Source: Trichosphaerium sp. ATCC 40318
Taxonomy: Eukaryota; Discosea; Flabellinia; Trichosidae
Assembly (NCBI GenBank): GCA_038496445.1
Contig: JALMLS010000005.1
Coordinates: forward strand, 124,001 to 188,000
DNA length: 64,000 nt
Direction: 5' to 3'
Shown here: positions 1 to 11,443 of the stretch, piece by piece
Layout of the letters: the number at the start of each line of letters is the position of its first letter
How positions within the stretch are numbered: position 1 is the stretch's first letter
Notes under the pieces: model-generated
Seen by the model: only the letters and a program-made list of their open reading frames with translations
What the model was told of the DNA's origin: nothing
Database searches by the model: none
Translations under genes and position numbers: made by a program

Positions 1-2059
1 CATTAAATTCTATTGACCATTGATCTTCTCGGTCAATGTACCTTGTCCTGATGAGGAGAGGTCTAATATGGAGATTAGTTTAGCTACAATCTTGTACTTC
101 AAAAAAACAAATCGTACGTCAACACTTTTGTGCCATAGAAAGGACTACCAAGTAGGGAATCAACACTATCAAAGAGGAGATAGTTTTCTTCAAAATAATC
201 CATCCCTGGGCCATCATTCATATCTCCAGAACAACAAACGAGAGCGTCTAAAACAAGTGTTAACAAGTGTTGGCGTTTGGTGAAGGGGATCATCACACGA
301 GTTTTTATCGCGTACCTTTGTCATCAGCAAAAAGGATTAAGTCCATCATTTTACGAGTGCGTAAACACTCAGCATGAATTCTACGTCTGTTTTTAACCGC
401 TTTCTTGATGAACTTCATCTTCTTCTCTTCTTCTGTTGAGTTCCATAATTTCTTTCCAGAATGTATGTACTTAGACTAAAGATTGTTAACGGTAACATTG
501 GAATAAAATGAATAACTACTAAGCACTGTACCTTAGTATGCAACGCTACAAAGTGGATGGGCTTCTTCTGAGCATCAACATCTACGTACTGGCACCATAA
601 AGTTAACATCAAGCAGAGTATGCGAGTACTACGTAAAAAATATAGCTCTACAAATTTTAACGTACATCACCACTTAAAACCAAGGGTTTCCTGGTAAATT
701 CGTAATCTTCAATTACAAATGTTCCAGAAACATCAAACTTCCACTTTTGAGCCAAGAAATTATTTGCGTTAACGTTCAGGTGTGGATTTTTAATAGGGCC
801 ATCTTTTTTCACTAGAAAGTAAATACGTTGTTGCCCGCCATCTAATCCACTAAAAGAACATTAAAAATCCTCAAAGTAAAACATTTTGAAGTGTCAAAAT
901 GTCATACCCAAATGTGTCAAAATTATCATCCAAAAATGTCTATTGACCAAAAAATTAAGTCAACACAACAAAATCCCTTTACTCCCTCACCTTAACAAAA
1001 AGCTGCATTTGCGATAGCAATTCAGGTCCTACAAAAATATTAGTCCAAATCAAAGGTGAGAATAATTTACTACGTTACCTTCTTCAATAGCAAGAACATC
1101 TGGATCCATGTCTTTGATTACCTAAATTATATATTTAGTGTCTATTTACATAACAACCAAATGCTTTTTGGTAACTACGTACGCTTCCAATTTGCTTGCA
1201 TAATTTTGGAATATCAGTTAACTTTCAAAAAAAAACACGTGAGCAACAAGTAACGTTTGAGAAGCGATAGACTTACTCCTTCTTTGACCTTTATTTTTTT
1301 TTGAAAGTTAGCCACTACTAATGATGCTACGAACTTACCTTATCCTTCAGGAACGCGTTAGGACCAGAAAAAAAATGAGACATCCTATTTTAAGCGTAAG
1401 AGAAAGAAATAAAGATCCTCGCTTTAATTTTTTATGAATTCCAGTCTGCTTACCATTCAATATTCCAGTTGGCATAACTAGTTGCATAAGAAAGACGTGA
1501 GTATTAATAAAGAGATAAAGTACAAATTACCGAAATTGGTGTTCAGTCTTATTCTTTTCCATCTTACGCTCCCATTTAACCTTCATTTTTTGAAACATAC
1601 TGTCTTGCTCAATATCTGAGCCTTGAACTACAAGTTTTTTAATCAGAGAAGATAAAAATTAGATCGCTCTGTACCAACAGCTGCAGTGGCTTCATATTTA
1701 GTAAGTTTTACGAATCTGTCTTTACCAGCGCCCTTTGGCTGATGTAAATGGCAATCTTAACCGACAAGTTTACCTCAGATTCGTGAAGTAGCCCACCAAA
1801 CTGTTGAGCGAGTCTATGAACCCTTCTACGCTCTGCAGACGTTAAATCCTACAATTAATTAAAAACGCTGTTTTTTGCTCAACTTACCTTGGAGAACGCC
1901 AATTCAGTCTGTTTATCATCATTACAGAACGCTTGAGTTTTATTAAACCGCAAACACGAAATTCTAAAACAAGGCCTTACTGTTAATAGATGTCCAAAAC
2001 TTAAGTTCTTGAGCGTCGGTAGGCTTTGCAGGAGGTGTATGCTTAGTTTTAGTTGCCAT
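1..2059 (-). CDS. R3H domain plus endonuclease/exonuclease/phosphatase-family protein (3' end off window)
   Basis: Multi-exon gene read right to left from ATG at 2059. The first exon encodes a short basic Lys/Thr/Pro-rich start (MATKTKHTPP). An R3H nucleic-acid-binding domain follows around 1740-1850 (LTSAERRRVHRLAQQFGGLL, then KDR after a short intron). Later exons resemble the endonuclease/exonuclease/phosphatase (EEP) fold: DPDVLAIEE near 1100, an ISxW-like beta segment ending FTRKPLVL near 690, GDMNDGPG at about 210 in place of the usual GDFN, and YIDREDQWS at the left edge. Family knowledge: EEP enzymes cleave phosphodiester bonds in RNA, DNA or small substrates, and R3H binds single-stranded nucleic acid. 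A role in RNA processing or decay is inference. Introns are about 35-70 nt. The C-terminus with the final catalytic His is outside the window. Confidence 0.6.
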
Positions 2060-2501
2060 TTTGTCAGACTAGCTGTATTATAAGTCATAACAAAAAACTA
2101 ATACCCCATGACATTTATACGCCATGATACCCGCTATGTCGTTGGGTAAGCGTCGTTCTTGATTTGGTGTCGACATAACACGTTTTTGGCAAAGCACGAG
2201 TTAGTTGATTCGCCACCAAAAATTTTGCCATTAAAAACCTACTGAACTTGAGAAAAACTATCGTCAACGCAAAGCTTGTACCTGTGAACTAGATTTACGA
2301 CATAAAAGACAATAAACAAATGCATTCCAAGGATACATACGCTAGGCGTTCGAAGTTGGTATGTAATCAATGCTAGAGAGAATGTAGACCTGTGTATTTA
2401 ATTTGCGTGGAAACACACGCTTTTTCAACTACCTTTTCTGTAAACTTCTACTGAGATGCTCATTAGTGCAATTTATCGCTTGAAACTAACTTTTACTGTA
2501 G
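2060..2501. other. Intergenic/divergent promoter region
   Basis: Lies between the divergent R3H/EEP gene and the lactone oxidase. No convincing coding exon is seen. It probably holds both promoters and the unresolved 5' exon of the oxidase: a small ATG-containing stretch sits near 2457, and an acceptor-like CTGTAG ends at 2501. Confidence 0.4.
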
Positions 2502-4642
2502 ATCCTCCGACACTTCGCTACTCCAAACCCAGAACACTCGCAAAACGTTAGAAAGGGGTGTAGATCGCGTGATAAGGCATCTTATAAGCGTAACAACCAA
2601 ACATGGACCAATTGGGCCAGGACGCAATCATGCAACCCTAAATACTGGCACCAGCCATCCAACGAGCAAGAGCTACGCGATATACTCCTTTACGCACTCT
2701 CAACAAAAGAGCGTGTAAAAGTTGCCGGTGTAGGCCATTCTCCATCTGATATATCCTTTCAACGCTAAACACGCATTCCGCAACTTGCGGAGAATTATTT
2801 CGCCTTTTTTTTTTGTTGTTGCAACACTATTTGTGCGCGTAAAACGCAAAACTAGTTCGCAAACAACGCAAAATGGGCTAGAAAGTGTTTAATTTATACT
2901 TTCTCTATCTGTTCCCCCATCACTTCCTTAACGCGCCCTACATTGCCATGACAAACTCAGACGGTCATTTAATAAGTATGAACAACTTTGCAAGGGTACT
3001 AGACATTGATAGGAAGAACTGCGCGGTTACTGTACGACACTTCAAAAAAAAAAAATTTCTGTATTCCTTATCGTGCTTAGTTTCAATCGGGATTAACAAT
3101 AGAGCAACTAAACGAAGTATTGCGAGAAAATGGAATGGCTTTAGCTAACTTGGGTTCAATTTCGGAACAAACACTTGGTGGATGCTTTCAGGTGAAAAAC
3201 CAAAAAAAAAAAATTCACATCAACACCGCTTTATGTCATTCGCTGATATTTTATTTTAGACTGGTACACATGGTACTGGTATGGGATTTGGCGTATTGGG
3301 TGCTTCAGTGGTAGAATTTGGTTTGATGCTATCAAAGTACAACAGACATTTCATGAACATTTCATGAACATTTTGACATTTACTGAAAAAAATTTAGTGG
3401 CGAAGAAATAATATGCTCAGAGCAAAATAATCATGATATTTACAAAGCAGCACTATGTGGTCTTGGTATGCATTTTTTATATCCAATTACATTACCTCTG
3501 ACGTCATTAGGCGCTATGGGAATCATGACTACAATTAAACTTCGTGTTTGTCCAGCTTATGGACTGAAAGCAAAACAATACCCTATGAGACTTGAACAAG
3601 TATTATCCAAGGTTGGTTCTATTCCTTACAATGCAGGTACTGTCAATGAACATATTTATTTCTGTTTTATTAACATGTTTCTTCAAAAAGATCACGTGCG
3701 ATTCTGGTGGTTTCCACATACCGACGGGTACGTGACGCATGTAGTTCCATATAAACTAATATTCCCTAGATGTGTTGTTTGGGAAGCAACTCGCCATGAA
3801 GGGATGGTTGAATCTAATGAAAGCGGGCTTACTTCACGAGTATCAGCGTACTGGTAAGTTGTTTTTAATATCAAATTATTCTGAACCAGTTTGGCTTAAT
3901 ACATGAATAGGGACAAGCTTATTGGTTATCATCTTCTCGAATTCCTCTATTATATGAGCACATATGCTCCTAGCATCATACCGAGCATTAATAACTTTTA
4001 CGAGTACACCAGATTTCGCAAACTCCAAAAACAAAAGGGCATCAGCTACAAAGTACACTTTTTTATTGAAGTTCTTTTGACAAGCTAACTCTAATCTAGG
4101 TCTTCAACTTTGATTGTCTATTTAAGCAATACGTTAACGAGTGGTCAATACCAATAGAAAACACAGCTAAAGCAATGAGAGCTTTAAAGAAAATGATAAA
4201 AGATGGTAACTTTAAAGTACACTTTCCAATTGAAGTACGCTTTGTAAAGAAAGACGACATTTGGCTATCTCCAGCATACGGTGGTGACAAATGCTACATA
4301 GGTAAGTTAATATACCAATACTACATGTCTCAAGCGTACTAACAACTATGACAGGTATTATTATGTACCGACCTTATGGTGTTAACGTTGAGTACAAACG
4401 TTACTTTTCTGAATTCCAAAAACTGATGCAATCATTTGGTGGAAGACCTCACTGGGCAAAGAGCCACTCTTGGGGTGATAAAGTACGTTCATATTTTAAT
4501 ATAAATGTGTTACTTTATTGACATTGGACTCAAGGAATGTCGTGATGCATATCCTATGTGGGGAGCTTGGAAAGAGCTTCGCAATAAGTTAGATCCAACA
4601 AAAACATTTTGGAATGCCTACTTAGAGCGTATTAATGCGTAA
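2502..4642 (+). CDS. D-arabinono-1,4-lactone / L-gulonolactone oxidase-like FAD enzyme
   Basis: Multi-exon gene of the aldonolactone oxidase family, which makes ascorbate or erythroascorbate by oxidising a sugar lactone with FAD. The PCMH-type FAD domain shows GVGHSPSDI (the His of GHS is the usual covalent-FAD residue), then SGLTIEQLNEVLRENGMAL, LGSISEQTLGG and TGTHGTGMGFGVLGA. The C-terminal ALO domain shows GGDKCYIGIIMYRPYG and GGRPHWAKSHSWGD, where HWAK is the family signature, and ends KTFWNAYLERINA followed by TAA at 4640-4642. Most introns are short GT-AG types, but one between the GHSPSD and IAMT codons is AT-AC (2751-2941). The reading frame is open back to 2502 with no in-frame ATG, so a short first exon lies upstream. 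Homologues sit in the mitochondrial or ER membrane; location here is not determined. Confidence 0.85.
2751..2941 (+). other. U12-type AT-AC spliceosomal intron
   Basis: The coding frame runs GHSPSD up to 2750 and resumes IAMTNSDGHL at 2942. The 191-nt gap begins ATATCCTTTC and ends TTCCTTAACGCGCCCTAC. These match the U12-dependent 5' splice site (ATATCCTT) and branch-site consensus (TTCCTTAAC), with about 10 nt from branch point to the terminal AC. It is several times longer than the neighbouring U2-type introns. Confidence 0.9.
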
Positions 4643-4875
4643 AAAGACCGTTGGTTGCCAAAAAAAAACTACCAACGGAGAATTTGCTACTTATTTTGTG
4701 AATGTAGTAAAAATAGCTCCTTAACATACTTCTGCCTCTGTTAATTACGATATAGATGCTCTATGCCTGTTTTTCGTACTGTTGACAATGTGTACTAGGT
4801 CTTTGAGTGATGTTTTGTCAAGTAGCAATCGGATTAAGCTGTTATCGAGAAAATATTTCTTGTGACTTTTCTGTT

Positions 4876-5939
4876 ATGGCAACTAGTCACGTCATTGTAT
4901 TACTTGCGCTATGCGCTATTGTATGTGGCATTGCAGTATCTGTGAAGGTACCTCCAAAAAAACCTAACTTGTATAACGATAAAATAGGATAGCCCTGAGC
5001 TCCCTACGCTTATGAGCTGGTTTAAAGGCGAATACACCAACTATGCTCAATGGGAAAGCGATGTTGAAAATAACGTCGGGAAAAAAGGTAAAACGCGTCA
5101 GTTGCGTGTAACCCATAACAGCTTACCTATTTCTTCTAGATTTTCACGATTTAATTCACACAGCCGCTTACCACATTCCATTCGACATCCAAGGTATTGG
5201 TGAAGCTGGAAACATGGTTTACATCCAACAATTTTCACATGGTGACCCTACCAAAATATATCGCCAACGTATCTACTCCTTCTCTCAGGACGCTGACGAT
5301 ATTTACCTTGATTTCTACACATTTAAAAACGCATCCAAATATGTAGACGCACAATTCCATCTCGATATCTTCCGCTCTCTTACACCAAACGACGTTTCTG
5401 GACTCCGTAAGTGTAGAGTTACACTACAATGGGATGGAGAACACTTCTCCGGACACACAGGAGATAGTTGCAGAGTAGAAGATCCTTCAAACAACTCTAC
5501 AATTCTTATCAAAGATAACAACATTTTTGGTAAAGACTTCTTTACAATCCACGAAAGATGGTTCAACTCTAAAGGTATTCAAATCCTTGGTACTCTTACA
5601 CCTACTATGTGTAATGTTACAACTGTTCCACGTAAATTCAGCGGGTATGTCGCTGTAGACGTTGATGGTGAAGCAGTAGTGTTTGAGAACATTATTTTGT
5701 GGGATGCAGGCATGTCAGCAAAAATCGAAAAGAAAGGAGTAAGCACGCCTTATTCTATTGAATTATCTCAAGTCGTTTACGGTGGTGGTTTCCCTGTATT
5801 CAAGATTGCCGTACACAAAGTAGGATACGTTCACAAGGGTCTAACTCTTGCAATTGCTTATGCTTGGACTCAACCTACTGCTACTGAGATTGGTATTAAC
5901 CTCAGATATATAGAAGCTGGCTTTTTACTAGCACAGTAA
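4876..5939 (+). CDS. Secreted CpcT/CpeT-family protein
   Basis: Start chosen at ATG 4876 because it begins a clear signal peptide (MATSHVIVLLALCAIVCGIA). Two introns follow: one of about 40 nt (GTACCTCC to AAATAG) and one ending near 5138. The mature part matches the CpcT/CpeT fold: MSWFKGEYTNYAQW, FDIQGIGEAGNMVYIQQFSH, YRQRIYSFSQ, FRSLTPNDVSGLRKCRV, GHTGDSCRV, then a beta-rich C-terminus of about 130 residues ending LLAQ. In cyanobacteria and plastids this family contains phycobilin lyases; related secreted proteins of unknown function occur in other lineages. Whether this one binds a tetrapyrrole is not shown. The long second exon is intron-poor compared with its neighbours. Confidence 0.75.
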
Positions 5940-6047
5940 ATAAAAACACTGTTTTTGCTGAAAGTTCAACCTGTTTCTTTTAGATTGTCTTATAAGCGTC
6001 GAAGCTTGACGTGCCGGCGTAACTACAAGGAAATGTAGCTGTCAACT

Positions 6048-8599
6048 ATGAAAGCTTACACTAAAACGCAGTGTTGTATTTGTAAAAAGTTAAATTATCA
6101 TCGTGACGCTTATAGAAGGATATCCCAACGTGTTGCCGTACGTTTACGTACCCAAAGGGTTATTGCAGCCAAAAATGGTGTTATCAACGAGAAAAGACGT
6201 CCACGAGGTTATTGGAGCGTAAAAACAAACCAACGGCGCCTTTTTGACAGTATTGCTGGTAAACTCAATGTTGAACATCCAGATGACTGGTATAGTGTCA
6301 ACTGGAAGTCAGTAATAGATTTAGGAGGTACAGCGGTTATTCAGAGGTACATTGTACAAAATGTCATAACAAATTTGTAACTTTCAGTTATGGCTCGTCT
6401 GTCTTTCATGCGCTTAAAGAAATCTACCCTGAACACGAATGGATGCCATGGAAGTTTGAGTATGAGCTTTGCGATAGCCTAAAAGCAGTCTTATCATGCG
6501 TAGAAACATACCACGGTGGATTTGGGATGATGCATATTACTTAAGTAAATTTTTTGAATTCATTGCCAATGAAGCTGGTTTGCATACATTGGATGCATGG
6601 TACACACTATCAAGCAAGTTTATAATTGAAAACGGAGGATCAGGAATCTTATTAAAGCAAGTAGTGATCAAGAAATCTTGAACAATTCAATAATTTCTAA
6701 TTTTGTTTCCTAGGTTCGGTTCATTGAACAATGCTCTCCAGGCAGTGTATCCGCACCACAATTGGGTATTCAGGTGAGCGTATGATGTATTTTTCTTGTC
6801 TCATTAAGTATAAGCCGAGTGTCCCTTGGACACTGGAGAAACAAAGTGAACAGAAGAAACAAGTTTAATGCAATCGGCAAGAAACTAGGGTTACAATCTT
6901 TGGAAGGGTGGTATACTGTGCGTAACCACTCACTGTATGAAAATGGGGCTAGTGGTATAATGAATAAGTAAGTTAAATTATTAGACTTTAATTAATGGTT
7001 TTCACAGGTACAGAGGTTCTAGGGCTTCTGCTCTAAAGGGTATTTATCCTAATTTTAATTGGTACTTTGAATGAAAAACCTCAACTTTCAGAGCATTAAT
7101 AATCAAGAAACAGGAATCCTGGAAGCTTCCATACTTATATTAAGGACACAGATCCAAAGTAGGATGATCATCGCTTTATTACTCACAACTTTTGCATTCT
7201 TATTTTTTTCTTAGATCGCATGAACCTCGACTGTACCATGCACAGTACTTGAAGAGACTTGCTACTAAACTAAAACTTAAGAAATACACAGATTGGTAAT
7301 ACCTTTATAAACGCTTTGATTGTCACACATAAGAGCGTGCTAATTCTTTGTCAAAAGGCAACGCGTTACAAGTAAGGAATTTGTATCAAAAGGTGGTCAT
7401 TTTTTACATCGCAGGTAAAGTCACCTAGTCTTTTTTATATTCGATCTATATTACTTAACTCATCTCGTAAAGATATGGGTCTCTTGGAAACGCTGTAAAG
7501 TCAATTCTACCTGATATTAATTGGAATTTTAAGAGGTAGCTCTTTTTGCGTCTACTTTACACTTACTATTTTTAAGGAGTCGTCAAAGGTCTTCGAGATA
7601 CTGGCATGATAAGCTAAATGCAAGAACGTTTCTCAAAGATGCACAAGTGCGGCTACACGTGTTGGATCCTTACGCCTGGTATTCTTTTACATTTTTGGGC
7701 TTATTTGTTGGTAATAGCATGCATGTAGGTATCGTGTTTCTACTACACAGATAGCAGCTCTGGGTGGTAGTGGTATATTATCTTACTGGCCTAGAATTTT
7801 AAAAGAATTACATCCAACATTTAATTGGGATAAAAACATCTTTGCAAGTCCTAGTAAACGTGCAGGTCAACGGTAAGGATAATTATTCGGCTTTTTATCT
7901 TGATTTTTTTGTTTATCAAAACAATATCTCCCTCAAGTTTATTCGAATATCACCGTTGCTACCATCACTATAATGTTTGTGATTCTAACTATATTGCTGT
8001 TTGTATGTAGGTGGCTGTTATATTGTATAAAAGAACTATTTAATGGTCACGAAGTGCTAGAAGAGTATTGTCCTGGCTTTGCAACTACTACAGGATTTTC
8101 ATGGATTACTATTGATGTTTTTGTTCCTCACCTAAATATTGCATTTGAGTATCAAGGAGAACAACATTATTTTGATATATCAGCTGCTTTTGAAAAAGCT
8201 GGTATTGTAGAGAAGAGAGATATGGAGAAGTCTCAACTTTGCAAAGAGCATGGTATTACAGCACATCTTTTTTCTTTGTTGACCCTTCCTTCTTGCCTAA
8301 CTCTTCATATAGGTATAACAGTTATCGCTATACCTTACTCATGGAAAGGGGATTTAAAGAGTTTAGCAGCAACAATAAGTTTTGCTAGGTAGGACTTCAT
8401 CAGTTTCTAAAATGCAAACACATATTTTTTTGTTATTGAATTGGGGTTTTTTCTGTCGGCCTTCTCGAACACCACCATTTGTTAATACTATTTTTTAAGG
8501 TCAGATATTGATTTTGGAGATTTGGCCATGGGTGCTAAGCCTTTACGTTTAGAACAAGACGCATCAAAGAAGGCATTGATGATGCCTTCTCAAACATAA
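6048..8599 (+). CDS. Repeat-array protein with C-terminal PD-(D/E)XK-like nuclease domain
   Basis: At least five tandem units of about 65-70 residues precede a nuclease-like domain. Each unit has the pattern G-Y/H-W..N.R..F..I...L.V..L..WY.V....I...GG.G.L...GS...AL...YP...W..W.F, for example RGYWSVKTNQRRLFDSIAGK then GGTAVIQR, and LHTLDAWYTLSSKFIIENGG. Exon junctions recur at similar places in the units. The last exons (7973-8392) read ITIDVFVPHLNIAFEYQGEQ, then HYF, RDMEKSQLCKEHGIT and VIAIPYSW, the D..(E)-x-Q arrangement of VSR/restriction-like nucleases. Proteins of this kind occur in scattered protists and fungi without established function. The array is probably nucleic-acid-binding (inference). 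Stop at 8597-8599. Confidence 0.6.
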
Positions 8600-8751
8600 T
8601 AAAAAGTTACCATTGAAAAGGGAACAAAGAAACTACCTACATAACCGCATCTCTAGTCCCCTCCCATGTGATTCTTCAAAGGTTAACATGCTTGGATGTC
8701 TAAAATATTGAGCTTTATTTTTATTTGTTAACGGTCTAGGAAGACATATTG

Positions 8752-11146
8752 TTAAAAGCCTAAGGCTCGTGGCTCGCACAAACAAGATAATCGATGGATT
8801 TCTTCATAGTCATATTCCTCTTTTGAAAAGCCTAAAACTATTGAACGGATCCATGGTATTGATTCATAAGGATAGTCTAAACATAGAGCTTGAAGACATT
8901 CGGATAAAATCTCCAGTTTAGAAATGCTTGTCAATAATTTGATACTACTATTTTGAACTATGACGCCAGGCTGATCCATCATGGATTGAAACATTCCTGG
9001 ACTAGGAACTTGAGGCTTATTCTCTTTGACACATGTCCTAAAAGTATTAAATTCAAAAGCAGGTAGGAGTGATTGCAAGAGATCAAAAAAAAACATAATA
9101 AAATCTGACACATACAGTGCACGTGATCTTTCCGCTGAATGTCTTGCCATGTAGCCGCCTTTCGTTAAATTTATCAGTAATTGCTTATCACGTGGATCTA
9201 TCTGTTCAAAGAAAATTGGTTAGTTGCGAGCAAAAGGGCTTGTCTGTTCTTCAAACAAGAACTAAAATATTGTAGTTTAACCTACCTTAGCCCACGTTTT
9301 TTTCAATCTCCATACTGCAGAGAATTGTAAGCTAGCCACTATAGCCGCTACAAAAAAGCTATTCTCTACTTCAGAAAGGCTACGCAATAACTTGAGTAAG
9401 TATGTTATACATTTAACACGGTCATCTAAGTCTCGTGTATTGACAATCAATGATATAAAGTATTGTGTAGCCTAATAAACAAAAAAGTTAATTACTCTTT
9501 GGTCACCTGGTACTACTCACCATGTTGAATTGATCTGCTAACCCGTATAGGTTTTTACAAATACTATTACACATATTTGCAGCTCTCACTCTAGAGAAAT
9601 AATGTGAGAGGAGGAGGAGGACACAGCTTCAATGCTAATTTTTTGTTTTGGGTTTAAAATAAGAGTCTATGACATTTACCTCTCTTGTGCTACTAGTGCC
9701 ATTTCTATGGCTAGATCTTTTGTGGGTATATCCCATAATATTACACTTTGGGGTATATTTGGTCTATGTTTCATAATCTTTACTGGAGTTGTCTTTGTCT
9801 TGGTACAAAACGATTTCAAAGTACCCTAAAATGTTTTTGTTAATCTTTACAATGAATCACAAAGCTCATCTATTCTCTACTTATTATTACACGTACAACT
9901 CCATTTGTATTATTTAATAAACGTTCAACCACTGCATTATAGAGTAGGTCTTGATGGCTTTTTGATAAGCTGCGAATAGAACTCTCAAAATAAAGTGTCA
10001 TTATTTCTTCGTCATGTGACATAATCACCTTGTTCCATGGAAGATGCAATATAGCACAACGTAAGAAATGAGCTACTCTAAAAACGGTTTATATATATTA
10101 TGCTGCATAGGAGGTCGAACAAGAAGATTATTAAACAAAAAGAGAGAAATCAGTATGTACCTGTGAGCTCTAATGTTGGTTGTATTGTCTTCATATATCT
10201 GTAGAAGATTATCTACTAGACTTTTATATATTTTTACATAGTTTGTAGAAGTGGATAATCCTGAAGTAGAAAGCAACAGCGACGAACCTATGCAATTCTT
10301 GTAAGACATAATGAGGTTCAAATAAGGGTTAAAATTTTCAAAAGAAAAAAAAAAAGGAAACTACTTTGAAAAGATAACACCGTCACGTGATGGATAGTTG
10401 GTAAAAAAAAATTGGAATAATCGTTTTCATTTGGTTAAAACAACATTGTAAGGGTTTGTACTTAAATATCTGTCGAAAATTGTCGTGGTACGTACTTGAC
10501 AATTCACTTGTTTTTAAAATATCATCATAGAAGTCCAAACTTTGAATTGCACAAAACTTTGTTGAATTACTAATCAATTTTGCAAAACCATGTGTCGTGC
10601 ATGACACTATATTCTTTAACGAAAATACGCCACTACTATTTTTATATGATATATCTGGGTCTCCCCTCAAGTGACCGTACAAAACCTATTTTTTTTTCAA
10701 AAATAAAAACAAGGTTTGCTTGGTTTTAGCTAGCGATTTATCGCACCTCATTCAGCCCTGTTATATCCTTGATACGTTGTGCATTTGGTGCAATAATTAC
10801 ATTGATAAATGAGGGCCATGGCATGCCACTTGTTGTTATTTCGGAGCCTTCCAGAAAAGGGTCAATAATTGATACAAGAGTACCAACGTACATTTTCCAT
10901 AAGGTAGACTATAGTACTGTAGAAGCGGTTTCCAAGGCTCCGGAGAGCTTATTAAAGCATTCCATTGTTTACACACCTAATATCACCCGTCAGGCCTAAA
11001 TACGCAAAAAAAGTAACGTACATAAACACCATTAACGCATAACTCCCTTGGTGGCACTTTTTGTATTATCTCGCATTAATGTCAGTAAACGAACCCATAA
11101 TATTGTCACGAACTTTAACAATAATCTCTGGCGGTATATTTTCCAT
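8752..11146 (-). CDS. RasGEF (CDC25-homology) domain protein
   Basis: Multi-exon gene with stop TAA at 8752. The catalytic CDC25-homology domain is recognisable from two conserved regions: ILWDIPTKDLAIEMALVAQE (9690-9800), matching the opening SCR1 helix, and DDRVKCITYLLKLLRSLSEV ... FFVAAIVASLQFSAVWRLKKTW (about 9300-9480), matching the ERAKVIKHFI ... IISGL..PVRRLKKTW core. This family loads GTP onto Ras-like GTPases at membranes. Upstream exons (about 9880-11000) are helical and unrecognised, including MPWPSFINVIIAPNAQRIKD and GDPDISYKNSSGVFSLKNIV, and may be an N-terminal regulatory region. The ATG at 11146 (MENIPPEIIVKVRDNIMGS) is the best candidate, but the first two introns are unresolved. 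The region after the RRLKKTW motif is divergent from typical RasGEFs. Confidence 0.6.
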
Positions 11147-11443
11147 TACTGCCAATTTAGGTTACTTGTCAACCCTCAGCTTTGACTTAATGTAGTGATT
11201 GCGCTAAGTCACCCATTTCTTCTCAAAAACAAAGCAAAACGTGTCGACATTGTCGGTACAGACAAGCACAATACCGGCGAATATTTGCACCACCAGTACA
11301 AATATTGAAACGTTACTGTGGAAGTACCTTATCACAATCATTAAACTTGGTTCAACAAAACGCAAGAATTTTAAAGGAATTTCGTTCAAAGGATTTTTGG
11401 CCGAAATTCATTGTCTACTCGTGTTTGGCAAACCAATAAAAAA

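Noticed and set aside
2328-2337. Second U12-type donor (GTATCCTT on the reverse strand)
   Set aside because: Lies in intergenic DNA with no matching branch site or coding junction; probably chance.
10769-10999. Forward 76-codon ORF
   Set aside because: The reverse strand carries exons that continue in phase into the RasGEF gene; the forward ORF is a shadow.
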